Source: Flavobacterium sp. Sd200 (GTDB taxonomy: Bacteria > Bacteroidota > Bacteroidia > Flavobacteriales > Flavobacteriaceae). Taken from it: a stretch of DNA of 64,000 bases. Every line of letters begins with the position of its first letter. The first letter of the stretch is position 1. Both the position numbers and the translations under genes were made by a program. The stretch spans positions 992,001 to 1,056,000 of the forward strand of contig NZ_WUMN01000001.1 in the NCBI RefSeq assembly GCF_009826935.1. Direction: 5' to 3'. Positions 16,684-26,823 of the stretch are shown in pieces. The notes below the pieces were generated by a model, which was given only the letters and a program-made list of their open reading frames with translations, ran no database searches and was not told where the DNA came from.

Positions 16684-17811
16684 TTATTTTAAAGTCTTCA
16701 TATCGATAACGTATCGATAACGTACCTTGGCATCAATTACATTTTGATATGCCTGATCTATAACTTTAGGTTCGGCTTTAATCACTTCAACTTCAGGGTA
16801 AATGTTGTTGGCTACAGAATAGTCCAGCATTTCCTGAGTTTCTGCTATGCCCCCTATAAGTGAGCCCGATATTTTTCGCGTACCTCCAAAAAGTATTTGA
16901 CCAGAATTGATGCTAGGAAGATTTTCCTGTGCCGGGAAACCAAGGATTACCAAATCGCCATCGAGTTTAAGCATTTTAAGATACATATTGAGGTCATACT
17001 TTGCCGGTATAGTGCTGATGATAACCTTGTAAGTATTATCAAGTCCTTTTAATTCTTCAGGGTTAGTTACATTTACAAATTTTACTGCACCCATTTTAAG
17101 TGCATCTGCCCTTTTATCTTCTGTAATGTCAAATACTGTTACTTTAGCACCAAGTTTTACTGCATATTGCACTGCCATGTGACCCAAACCACCAAAACCG
17201 GCAACGGCAACCACATCGCCCGCTTTAACCTCTTTATGCTTTATGGGAGAATAGGTAGTTACACCAGCACAAAGCAGTGGGGCAACTTTTTTCATATCGG
17301 CAGTTGGCGGAATTTTAATTGCAAAATTCTCTGTTATAACCAGCTTATCCGAATAGCCTCCCTGGGTAACCTCATTATTATGATATTTGTCTACTGAGGC
17401 ATACGTGCCGATGTTACCTTCAAGACAATATTGTTCCAGCCCCTGTTTACAATACTCGCACTTGCCGCATGAGTTTACCATACACCCCACGCCGGCATAA
17501 TCACCTACCTTAAATTTTGTAACGTTTTTGCCCACCTGCGTTACCTTCCCGGCTATTTCGTGTCCCGGTACTATCGGATATTGTATATCACCCCACTCGC
17601 CTTTAGCCGTATGTATATCGCTATGGCATATACCTGCATACATAATTTCGATAAGTACGTCATTATCGCCTACGGCATGACGATTAAATTTTAGCGGGCC
17701 AAATTTTACTTCTTTTCCTGTCATGGCAAGACCCTTGGCAGGTATCGGCTTTTGTTGGGCAGCTGCAAAAGCAGAAATACATACTATTATTAGAGTTACT
17801 ATTTTTTTCAT
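16684..17811 (-). CDS. Zinc-dependent alcohol dehydrogenase with N-terminal signal peptide
   Basis: The reading frame opens at 17844, but ATG at 17811 starts a clear signal sequence (MKKIVTLIIV..., cut after AFAAAQ), so 375 residues are assigned. The mature part is a complete YahK/CAD-type enzyme: GICHSDIHTA, VPGHEIAGK, the four-Cys structural zinc loop (CGKCEYCKQGLEQYC) and the Rossmann GFGGLGHMAVQ. It is closely similar to the cytosolic paralogue at 14907. An exported NAD(P)-dependent dehydrogenase is odd, since the cofactor is scarce outside the cytoplasm. An operator-like site lies 59-94 bp upstream (17870-17905). Confidence 0.9.
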   Translation of the reverse strand: MKKIVTLIIVCISAFAAAQQKPIPAKGLAMTGKEVKFGPLKFNRHAVGDNDVLIEIMYAGICHSDIHTAKGEWGDIQYPIVPGHEIAGKVTQVGKNVTKFKVGDYAGVGCMVNSCGKCEYCKQGLEQYCLEGNIGTYASVDKYHNNEVTQGGYSDKLVITENFAIKIPPTADMKKVAPLLCAGVTTYSPIKHKEVKAGDVVAVAGFGGLGHMAVQYAVKLGAKVTVFDITEDKRADALKMGAVKFVNVTNPEELKGLDNTYKVIISTIPAKYDLNMYLKMLKLDGDLVILGFPAQENLPSINSGQILFGGTRKISGSLIGGIAETQEMLDYSVANNIYPEVEVIKAEPKVIDQAYQNVIDAKVRYRYVIDMKTLK

Positions 17812-17869
17812 TTGTTTATAAATTGTATTATTAATTTGGAGCAAATCTCAGGCTATTTAGTCTGAACAT

Positions 17870-17905
17870 TTGTATACCAATTACGGTTTTACTTACCATT
17901 ATTAC
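17870..17905 (-). promoter_or_regulatory. AraC operator-like site C (upstream of the exported alcohol dehydrogenase)
   Basis: The site reads TTGTATA-N3-ATTAC-N10-ACCATTATTAC on the plus strand. It contains two direct half-sites (TATACCAATTAC and TACCATTATTAC) 21 bp apart. It matches sites A and B at 20468 and 20545 with identical spacing. On the gene strand, 20 bases past the proximal edge comes CCTGAGATTTG, and site A is followed at the same distance by CCTGAACTTTG. This is a shared core-promoter element. Confidence 0.75.
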
Positions 17906-17909
17906 AGAT

Positions 17910-18800
<891 letters not shown>

Positions 18801-18809
18801 TTATATTAA

Positions 18810-20401
<1,592 letters not shown>

Positions 20402-20467
20402 TTTAGAACATATGATTCTTATAAGTTAAAACAACAATACAAAGTTCAGGACTTATTCAGCAGGCAC

Positions 20468-20503
20468 TTGTATACAGATTACTGAATTAACTACCAATAT
20501 TAC
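20468..20503 (-). promoter_or_regulatory. AraC operator-like site A
   Basis: TTGTATA-N3-ATTAC-N10-ACCAATATTAC on the plus strand, with half-sites TATACAGATTAC and TACCAATATTAC 21 bp apart. It lies 67 bp upstream of the NAD(P)-binding protein gene. CCTGAACTTTG follows on the gene strand at the same distance as in site C. Confidence 0.75.
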
Positions 20504-20544
20504 GGGTAAGGCTTTAAAGTTTTGTTAAGATAAAAAGCCAGCGC

Positions 20545-20580
20545 TTGTATATATATTACTGTTTCTCCTACCATTTTTAC
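20545..20580 (-). promoter_or_regulatory. AraC operator-like site B
   Basis: TTGTATA-N3-ATTAC-N10-ACCATTTTTAC, same spacing and orientation as A and C, lying 41 bp beyond A and 61 bp before the AraC gene. No CCTGAnnTTTG follows it, so it looks auxiliary or autoregulatory. Confidence 0.7.
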
Positions 20581-20641
20581 TGATAGCGTTATGAATAGTA
20601 ATCAACTGAATAAAAAACAATTAATTTTGAATTTGAATTAA

Positions 20642-21580
20642 ATGATAATGACAATGGAAAGGATTGTAAATTTTGAGAGCATTAGTGATTATAATACTTT
20701 CAATAACCACGAAACATTACACCCTTTGGTAAGTATTCTGGATTTGTCTAAAGCTTCACCGAGAAGTGCCTACAAGATGAACTTTGGAATTTATACTGTA
20801 ATACTGAAAGATGTAAAATGTGGCGATCTAAAATATGGGAAAGAATATTATGATTATCAGGAAGGAACCCTCGTGTTCTTTGCTCCAGGACAGGTTGTAG
20901 AGGTTGAGGTAGAAAGTGTAGGCATTACATATCAGCCATATGGGCATGCACTTATTTTTCATCCGGACTTACTTGCAGGCACATCATTGGGAAGGTTAAT
21001 TGACGATTACAGTTTTTTCTCATACAATACAAGTGAGGCACTGCATCTGTCTGAAAAAGAACGCCAGATTATTTTAGACTGTTTTGATAAAATTGCAGTA
21101 GAACTACAGCACGATGTAGATAAACACAGTAAAAAACTGATAAGCAGTAATATTGAACTTCTGCTTAATTATTGTGACCGCTTTTACGACCGCCAATTCA
21201 TAACCCGCGAAAATGCTAACAGAGGAATTATGGAGCGGTTTGAAAGCCTGCTTACAGAGTTTTTCAGTCAGAATAAAGCACAGCATTTAGGACTGCCCAC
21301 AGTTTCATATTGTGCTGATCAACTGCATCTTTCATCTAATTATTTTGGAGATTTAATTAAGAAAGAAACAGGCCGCACTGCACAGGATTATATTCAGTCC
21401 AGGATTATTAATATAGCTAAAGAACGTGTTTATGACCTAAACAAATCAGTAAGTGAGATAGCCTATGAACTTGGTTTTAAATACCCTCAACATTTTACAA
21501 GACTTTTTAAACAAAAAGTAGGTTGCACACCTTTGGAATACAGAAAAATAGCAGACTTGGTACAGGGGACTGACAATTAA
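20642..21580 (+). CDS. AraC-family transcriptional regulator
   Basis: 312 residues. The N-terminal domain (about 1-190) has a cupin-like pattern (EGTLVFFAPGQVVEV, YGHALIFHPDLL), as in AraC_binding regulators. The C-terminal pair of helix-turn-helices (about 210-305) has YCADQLHLSSNYFGDLIKKE and IAYELGFKYPQHFTRLFKQK, with the closing TPLEYRK. The start may be the third ATG (MERIVNF, 20654) rather than 20642. Divergent from the oxidoreductase genes and next to sites A and B, it is the natural candidate for binding them and the distant site C. Confidence 0.92.
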   Translation: MIMTMERIVNFESISDYNTFNNHETLHPLVSILDLSKASPRSAYKMNFGIYTVILKDVKCGDLKYGKEYYDYQEGTLVFFAPGQVVEVEVESVGITYQPYGHALIFHPDLLAGTSLGRLIDDYSFFSYNTSEALHLSEKERQIILDCFDKIAVELQHDVDKHSKKLISSNIELLLNYCDRFYDRQFITRENANRGIMERFESLLTEFFSQNKAQHLGLPTVSYCADQLHLSSNYFGDLIKKETGRTAQDYIQSRIINIAKERVYDLNKSVSEIAYELGFKYPQHFTRLFKQKVGCTPLEYRKIADLVQGTDN

Positions 21581-21634
21581 TCCTATTGCTTAATTGTAAA
21601 ATATTGATTTAAATACGTTTAACTAAGTTGAAAT

Positions 21635-21676
21635 CAAACAAAAAACCTTCAACAGTTTTTGAAGGTTTTTTGTTTG
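21635..21676. terminator. Terminator after the AraC gene
   Basis: Perfect 18-bp arms starting CAAACAAAAAACC and ending GGTTTTTTGTTTG around a 6-nt loop. The long T-run is on the plus strand, suitable for the AraC transcript; the hairpin is symmetrical. Confidence 0.85.
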
Positions 21677-21720
21677 TGTGGAATTACCTGTTTTGATGTT
21701 TATCGAAACAACAAAATGAA
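21677..21720 (-). repeat. Islet boundary repeat, left copy
   Basis: TGTGGA plus the block 21686-21720 (ACCTGTTTTGATGTTT...GAAACAACAAAATGAA) matches 24294-24328 at about 29 of 35 positions in the same orientation. Each copy follows a terminator hairpin and a TGTGGA that looks like the very end of a tRNA or tmRNA gene read on the minus strand. Confidence 0.6.
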
Positions 21721-21895
21721 ATATCTTGAAATAATATAGGAGTCAGTCTTTTTATTTACACAAAAAAGCTGATCTTTTAGTAGTTTTAAATATTCTATAT
21801 TTGCGTCAGTTATTTATCAATTCGCAGGAAATAAGCCATGTTTAAAAAGTATTAATTACAAAACAGATATTAAAGAAAACTTTTATATTAAGAAA

Positions 21896-23050
21896 TTGAT
21901 TTATACAACACTTTTAAATATTGCGATTTTTCAGGGAATAGTCTTGGGCTTAATTATTTTAAAGTCTTCCTTATTCAATAGTAATTCTAATAAATACCTG
22001 GCCTGCTTACTGTTTGCGCTTTCCATTGTTTTACTAAACTATGTTTTTGAAATTGAAGGTGCATTTATTTCCTGTCCTTTTCTACGTTTTATAGATGATA
22101 TAGAGTGGATATTTCTACTACCTGTTTTCATATTCTTGTTTATTATAAACCGTATTGATAATACGGTAAAGAACAGACAAAAGACTTATTTGTGTTATAT
22201 TCCATTTGCCTTTTCATCTATTGTTAGTATTGTATATGATCTTAGTAATGTAGCAGAAATTTATAAAATTACTGAGTCGTACATATACCTAATCAATATA
22301 CTTAGACTTACTCAGCTTTTATTCGCAGTTATCATCATTGCTTTTCTGCCTCTTTATTCTTATTCTATGATAAGGCATTTAAAAGATCCTAAAGAGAAAA
22401 AATGGATAATTACTTTACTGACTATTCTCTATTTGTTGTTGCTTACTTGGCTTACGACTTATTTGGTTGCTTTATTCCTTGGTTTAGACATTTCCTCTGC
22501 CATGAGTGGGCTGGCTTTAGCTGCAACATTTATAATGCACTGGACAGCTTACATAGGCATCTACAAATACAAGCTCGCCAAAAACAAAGATGCCATTTAC
22601 AGTTTTCTAAACAACGATCTGGCTGTCTCGTCTGCCACGCTACCAATTATAAAAAAAACCATAACGCAAGAAAATTACGCTATAAAAGAACACAAAGAAT
22701 CTATCACGATGGATAATCTTTATTATCAAAAACTGGAACTTCTTTGTAAAGAACAGCACATTTATACAGACAGTACATTAAACCGGGAAAAAGTGGCCGA
22801 AAAACTGGGTATAAGCGCCGGATATGTTTCACAAATTATAAACACCATAACAGGTGATAACTTTGCCAACTATATTAATCAGTACCGGGTTGAAGCTGTA
22901 AAGGAAATGATATCAGATTCTGAATATGAAAACTATAATTTGCTGACAATGGGACTGGAATCCGGGTTCACTTCTAAAACAACTTTTTATAAAGCCTTTA
23001 AAAAAGTTACCGGCCAAACGCCAAATGAGTATAAAAACACAATCAAATAA
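21896..23050 (+). CDS. AraC-type regulator with seven-helix membrane domain
   Basis: 384 residues with a TTG start, as no in-frame ATG precedes the first membrane helix. Seven hydrophobic helices cover about residues 3-225 (for example LLNIAIFQGIVLGLIILKSS, WIITLLTILYLLLLTWL). They are followed by a linker and an AraC HTH domain (about 285-384) with EKLGISAGYVSQIINT and GFTSKTTFYKAFKKVTG, TPNEYK. This membrane-tethered AraC layout is common in Bacteroidetes; signals are unknown. It is followed after 88 bp by the frameshifted outer-membrane protein gene, which it may have controlled. Confidence 0.88.
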   Translation: MIYTTLLNIAIFQGIVLGLIILKSSLFNSNSNKYLACLLFALSIVLLNYVFEIEGAFISCPFLRFIDDIEWIFLLPVFIFLFIINRIDNTVKNRQKTYLCYIPFAFSSIVSIVYDLSNVAEIYKITESYIYLINILRLTQLLFAVIIIAFLPLYSYSMIRHLKDPKEKKWIITLLTILYLLLLTWLTTYLVALFLGLDISSAMSGLALAATFIMHWTAYIGIYKYKLAKNKDAIYSFLNNDLAVSSATLPIIKKTITQENYAIKEHKESITMDNLYYQKLELLCKEQHIYTDSTLNREKVAEKLGISAGYVSQIINTITGDNFANYINQYRVEAVKEMISDSEYENYNLLTMGLESGFTSKTTFYKAFKKVTGQTPNEYKNTIK

Positions 23051-23138
23051 GTACCATTTTGTACAGTTTTAAGTTTTTGAAACTTCTTAAAGTTTTAATC
23101 ATGTGAATTTTGGATCGAAATAATTCAAATCACTTTTT

Positions 23139-23692
23139 ATGAAAGAAATTTTATTACTAGCTGTAGTTACAGTTTTAGGATTTACAAAGTTAATGCCCAG
23201 GAAATTAAATTTGGTGCTAAAGGAGGTTTAAACTTTGCATCTGTAAGCGGAGATAATACTGAAGGTATCGATGTTGTTACATCATTTAATTTTGGTATTG
23301 TATCTGAAATTCCAATTTCCGAAAAATTCTCTTTTCAACCTGAATTAATGTATTCCGGTCAGGGATATAGTTATAATGATGATACCATTGCCTTAAGTTA
23401 TTTAAACGTTCCTTTAATGGGAAAATATTATTTAATAAAAGGATTGAGTGTTGAAGCCGGACCGCAAATAGGTTTTTTATTTTCTGCTAAAAATGATAAG
23501 ACAGATGTAAAAGATTCCTATAATACTTTTGATTTTGGTGTTAATTTTGGCTTAGGCTATAAATTTAATAGCGGACTTAATTTTGCTGCCAGATATAATC
23601 TGGGATTAACAGACATCAATAATTTAGAGAATTCTCCCAGTAAAAATAAAAACAGCGTATTTCAATTATCTGTTGGTTATTTCTTTTTCTAA
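23139..23692 (+). pseudogene. Outer-membrane beta-barrel (PorT-like) gene with a frameshift in the signal peptide
   Basis: ATG at 23139 starts MKEILLLAVVTVLGFTK. The frame then shifts and stops after 31 codons. In the next frame the sequence continues VNAQEIKFGAKGGLNFASV through YLNVPLMGKYYLIKGL to a C-terminal strand SVFQLSVGYFFF. This is a typical small barrel of about 185 residues with a Phe-terminated last strand. Restoring one A in ACAAAGTTAATG (near 23186-23188) would rejoin signal peptide and barrel exactly at the AQ cleavage site. It lies inside the tmRNA-side islet. It could be a genuine mutation or a sequence error. Confidence 0.82.
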
Positions 23693-23740
23693 AACTTAAT
23701 ATATATAGCCAAATCTATAAAAAATGTCATAATCTAAAAG

Positions 23741-23862
23741 ACACACCCCTAACCCCTCTCAAGAGGGGAATAGCTTCACTCTTGCTGATAAAAGCGACTA
23801 TGTTTAAAAGTCTGAATAAGTACATCTGAGTATTCCCCTCTTGAGAGGGGTTAGAGGTGTGT
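23741..23862. repeat. Inverted-repeat element (MITE/REP-like)
   Basis: Two 32-bp arms (23741-23772 and 23831-23862) match at 31 of 32 positions around a 58-bp spacer. Each arm holds an inner palindrome CCCCTCTCAAGAGGGG or its complement CCCCTCTTGAGAGGGG. No coding capacity. Such CCCCTCnnnnGAGGGG intergenic repeats are, from memory, frequent in Flavobacterium genomes. Confidence 0.8.
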
Positions 23863-23893
23863 TGTGTAGAATAATTATGACAAATAGAAATGA

Positions 23894-24104
23894 TTCAACT
23901 ATACATCAGAAGATCCAATATATACAAAAAATCCCGATGATATTAATTTTGCCCTTGGAGCAGGCAGAGGCTGGAAATGGGTAAGTAGAAGCAGATTTCT
24001 TATTGAAGCGAACGTGGGTTATGATGGCCTTGTTCAATGCAAAGAAAACACAACATAATATTGTTGCAAAGTTCTGGCTGAGTTTAGGATACCGGTTTAA
24101 TTAA
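23894..24104 (+). pseudogene. Remnant of an outer-membrane protein gene (C-terminal part, frameshifted)
   Basis: An open stretch without start codon (NPDDINFALGAGRGWKWVS, RSRFLIEANVGYDGL) ends at TAA 24056-24058. The next frame continues NIVAKFWLSLGYRFN and stops at 24102-24104. The ending is a typical last beta strand of an outer-membrane barrel, similar in style to DUF3575-type proteins. The 5' part is missing, next to the inverted-repeat element, so this is a decayed fragment. Confidence 0.65.
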
Positions 24105-24220
24105 GAGGAAAACATTATGCTGTAAACTTAGCCCAATCTTAAAAAATCAGACTCTTGCTACTACTTTGTAAATAACTTCAATAGATTATTAAGATATTTT
24201 AATAGATCCAATATTCTAAA

Positions 24221-24250
24221 AACAACGCCGCTGTTTCCAGTGGCGTTGTT
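24221..24250. terminator. Hairpin duplicating the tmRNA terminator
   Basis: AACAACGCCGCTG-TTTC-CAGTGGCGTTGTT differs from the tmRNA terminator at 24725-24754 by one base. No intact RNA gene lies next to it; only a T-arm-like scrap follows at 24261-24286. Confidence 0.75.
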
Positions 24251-24328
24251 TGTCTTTATGTGGAGTGAGTGGGATTTCTATCGAACACTTGACACCTATT
24301 TTGATGTTTTTTGAAACAATAAAATAAT
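24251..24328 (-). repeat. Islet boundary repeat, right copy, with RNA-gene 3'-end scrap
   Basis: 24261-24286 (TGGAGTGAGTGGGATTTCTATCGAAC) read on the minus strand resembles a decayed T arm and acceptor 3' strand of a tRNA or tmRNA. 24294-24328 is the partner of 21686-21720 (about 29/35 identical). Together with the hairpin at 24221 it repeats the layout hairpin, TGTGGA, ACCTRTTTTGATGTTT found at 21635-21720. Confidence 0.55.
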
Positions 24329-24481
24329 TTTATTTATATATTTTATTGTATATTTATGTTTCAATTTAGGAAATCTAAAAATCTGGGAGCCCTAACAGAG
24401 TTCTTTAAAGTTTGGCATTTAAAAGAGGTTTTGATTGTATCGATAAGTCACTTTATTATTCACCCTAAAAATGTAAATTTC

Positions 24482-24625
24482 ATGGAAATAGCAAAAACAG
24501 TATTTGTACATATAACAATAGGATTTATCCTAACTTTTTTAAGCATGAGTTCTATGCAAATTTGCGGAGGTGTTGGCATTGCAGGCGGGTCGGTCAACAA
24601 ACCAATAATTTGTGTCAAAATTTAA
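24482..24625 (+). CDS. Small hydrophobic protein, uncertain
   Basis: A 47-residue frame from ATG 24482: a hydrophobic helix (TVFVHITIGFILTFLSM) followed by a short tail with two Cys and a Gly-rich patch (ICGGVGIAGGSVNKPIICV). The frame opens further upstream at 24356, but that part looks non-coding. A hairpin AAGCC/GGCTT with a T-run at 24674-24699 follows, which supports a transcript ending here. Not recognised; it could be a small membrane peptide, the product of a decayed gene, or chance. Confidence 0.35.
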   Translation: MEIAKTVFVHITIGFILTFLSMSSMQICGGVGIAGGSVNKPIICVKI

Positions 24626-24673
24626 ATATTATATGTTAGTGAACTGGTTCAATGCCAGTGCCCCGCCATATAG

Positions 24674-24699
24674 AAGCCGTCTTATAGGAAGGCTTTTTC
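24674..24699 (+). terminator. Short terminator after the small hydrophobic ORF
   Basis: AAGCC (24674-24678) pairs with GGCTT (24691-24695) and is followed by TTTCTATTTTT on the plus strand. Confidence 0.5.
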
Positions 24700-24724
24700 T
24701 ATTTTTAAATACTGAAAATAGAAA

Positions 24725-24754
24725 AACAACGCCACTGTTTCCAGTGGCGTTGTT
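24725..24754 (-). terminator. tmRNA terminator
   Basis: Perfect 13-bp arms AACAACGCCACTG/CAGTGGCGTTGTT with a TTTC loop lie 8 bases 3' of the tmRNA end on the minus strand and are followed there by TTTCTATTTT. Confidence 0.9.
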
Positions 24755-24762
24755 TGTTTGTG

Positions 24763-25156
24763 TGGAATCGCCGGGAATCGAACCCGGGTCCAAACAGGGA
24801 AGCAAAGAGCTTTCTACACGCTTAGTTTCCGCTTGGGTTTTCGATAATGTGCAAGGCCGGAAACCGCCACACATTACTTAGCTTCTGTTGTCTCGGGGCT
24901 GCCGCGAAGCAAAACAACCCCCAGGTCTATTTTTACGGTTCTCCTATTCGAAACGCCATAAACCGGGGCTTTTCAGGAGAATCCCGCCTCCCTGCCTTGC
25001 AGGGACGTGGCCATTCTTACTATAGTTCAGAATTAAGCAGCAAGAGCGTAGTTATTTTCGCCGTTTAAATGTTTGAAGCAATGATATACGGGAACAGCCT
25101 CATTTCCCGACGTGCTTACTGTTCAGTTCGGCCTGCTGTCAAAACCAGTCGACCCC
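24763..25156 (-). ncRNA. ssrA: Transfer-messenger RNA (tmRNA)
   Basis: Read on the minus strand, 394 nt begin GGGGTCGACTGGTTTTGACA and end in a T arm (CCCGGGTTCGATTCCCGG) plus CGATTCC and discriminator A. GGGGTCG pairs with CGATTCC through two G-U pairs, closing the tRNA-like domain. The tag frame GGC GAA AAT AAC TAC GCT CTT GCT GCT TAA (25036-25065 region) encodes GENNYALAA, a Bacteroidetes-type degradation tag. CCA is not encoded. tmRNA with SmpB rescues stalled ribosomes. A TATATTTG -7 element lies about 45 bp upstream. Confidence 0.97.
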
Positions 25157-25200
25157 AGTAGTACCTTTAAATCATCAAAATATAATGACGAAAAGGAGTG

Positions 25201-25208
25201 CAAATATA
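25201..25208 (-). promoter_or_regulatory. -7 element of the tmRNA promoter
   Basis: On the minus strand the bases read TATATTTG, an exact fit to the Bacteroidetes -7 consensus TAnnTTTG. It lies 45 bp upstream of the mature tmRNA 5' end, which leaves room for a processed leader. No clear -33 TTG at the usual distance. Confidence 0.6.
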
Positions 25209-25231
25209 ACAATATTTTTTTAACCTATAAA

Positions 25232-25262
25232 TTGATTGGAAAATGAATTTATGTTATATTTG
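25232..25262 (+). promoter_or_regulatory. Promoter of the dehydrogenase gene at 25364
   Basis: TTG at 25232-25234 and TATATTTG at 25255-25262, separated by 20 bases, match the Bacteroidetes primary-sigma consensus. The gene starts 101 bp downstream. Confidence 0.65.
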
Positions 25263-25363
25263 GACGTTATTAAACATTATTGAGTGATAATTTATCAGTG
25301 TATCGTTTTCGTAGTTGTTAAACTCACAAAAAAAAGCATTGAATCATTAAAACTAAATTTGCT

Positions 25364-26581
25364 ATGAAATTCGGAATTATAAAAGAAAGAAAATCACCAC
25401 CGGATAAAAGGGTTGTGTTTTCTCCTGCCATGCTTTCTGCATTTAAAGAACAATTTCCGCAGGCCGAGATTAGGGTAGAATCGTCTGACGTTCGTATATT
25501 TAAAGATGAGGAATATAAAGCAGCAGGTTTTGAGGTTGTGACAGATGTGAGCGACTGTGATGTACTTATTGGTGTAAAAGAAGTTCCGGTGGATGCATTG
25601 ATACCGCACAAAAACTATTTCTTTTTTTCGCATACTATAAAGAGGCAACCGCATAATAAAGAAATGCTGCAGGCAATTATAGATAACGACATTACTCTTT
25701 ACGACCACGAAACTGTTACTGATACTTCTAACAGGCGACTGATAGGTTTTGGCCGTTATGCCGGTATTGTGGGCACTTATAATGGCTTTAGGGCATTTGG
25801 GCAAAAATATGAACTTTATGAACTGCCAAAAGCCGAAAGCCTTACTGATAGGGATGCTCTTGTGGCTCGCTTAAAAAGACTGACTTTACCTCCTATTAAG
25901 ATCGTGCTTACCGGTAAAGGGAAAGTAGGCATGGGTGCTAAAGAAATACTCGACGCCATGAAGGTTAAAGAAGTTAGTGCCGATAATTTTCTTTCTAAAA
26001 AATATACTGAGCCAGTATATACTCAAATTGATGTGTTGGAATATAATAAACGTAAAGACGGCAATACAGACGTAGACAACAGCGATTTCTTTAAAAATCC
26101 GGGAGAGTATGTGTCTGACTTTGCACGTTTTGCTAATGCTGCCGATATGTATATTGCAGGGCATTTTTATGGAAATGGTGCACCACAGATATTGAGCCGT
26201 GACATGCTTCGCGATAAGAATAATAAAATTAAGATAGTTGCCGATATATCTTGTGATGTTGAAGGACCTGTGGCCTGTACTTTACGTTCATCTACCATTG
26301 CTGAGCCTTTTTATGGCTACAATGCATCTACAAATACTGAGACTGATATGCATCACCCGGCAGCCATTGTGGTTATGGCAGTAGACAACCTACCTTGTGA
26401 ATTGCCACGTGATGCCAGCGAAGGCTTCGGCGAAATGTTCCTTAACCATGTAATTCCGGCGTTTTATAATAACGATAAAGACAGAATACTTGAGAGATCC
26501 AAAATTGCCGAAAAAGGAAGGCTCACCGAGAAGTTTAAATACCTGAATGATTATATTCATGAAAATGTGCCTCACCTATAG
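25364..26581 (+). CDS. NAD(P)-dependent dehydrogenase of the alanine/saccharopine dehydrogenase type
   Basis: 405 residues. The N-terminus FGIIKERKSPPDKRVVFSP is the AlaDh/PNT N-terminal signature. HTIKRQPHNKEML and RLIGFGRYAGIVGTYNG follow as in lysine-forming saccharopine dehydrogenase-like proteins. The nucleotide-binding part carries VLTGKGKVGMGAKEIL and the C-terminal half DISCDVEGPVACT. The enzyme interconverts an amino acid and a keto acid with NAD(H), but the sequence alone does not settle alanine versus saccharopine. Single gene with its own promoter and a terminator overlapping its stop codon. Confidence 0.82.
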   Translation: MKFGIIKERKSPPDKRVVFSPAMLSAFKEQFPQAEIRVESSDVRIFKDEEYKAAGFEVVTDVSDCDVLIGVKEVPVDALIPHKNYFFFSHTIKRQPHNKEMLQAIIDNDITLYDHETVTDTSNRRLIGFGRYAGIVGTYNGFRAFGQKYELYELPKAESLTDRDALVARLKRLTLPPIKIVLTGKGKVGMGAKEILDAMKVKEVSADNFLSKKYTEPVYTQIDVLEYNKRKDGNTDVDNSDFFKNPGEYVSDFARFANAADMYIAGHFYGNGAPQILSRDMLRDKNNKIKIVADISCDVEGPVACTLRSSTIAEPFYGYNASTNTETDMHHPAAIVVMAVDNLPCELPRDASEGFGEMFLNHVIPAFYNNDKDRILERSKIAEKGRLTEKFKYLNDYIHENVPHL

Positions 26582-26596
26582 AGGCACATTTTTTTT
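26562..26596 (+). terminator. Terminator overlapping the stop codon
   Basis: AAAATGTGCCTC/GAGGCACATTTT stem followed by a T-run; the TAG stop at 26579-26581 lies in the loop and arm. Confidence 0.88.
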
Positions 26597-26823
26597 CATT
26601 GTAAACAGTAAGTTTATGTACAGCCAATAGTCATAAACTTGATATTTATATACGTTTTCTCCCCTACCCGTACACATTTCCCCCTTTTATAAGATATTTT
26701 TTATCATATTTGCTTTTTATGTTTATACATTTGGCACAATTATAATTTCTAAAAAAATTATAGTGTGTAACATTGTTTTGCATTAAAACCATAAACCATT
26801 TTAACCCAAACAAACCAAAATTT

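Noticed and set aside
23741..23862. CRISPR repeat
   Set aside because: Only two arms in inverted, not direct, orientation; no spacer series.
24356..24481. Upstream extension of the small hydrophobic ORF to 89 codons
   Set aside because: The extension has no signal or domain pattern and overlaps the repeat scrap region; the internal ATG gives a sensible helix.
24629..25068. Open frames of 70-90 codons on both strands across the tmRNA gene
   Set aside because: They lie inside the tmRNA and its terminator; the RNA structure and tag frame explain the sequence.
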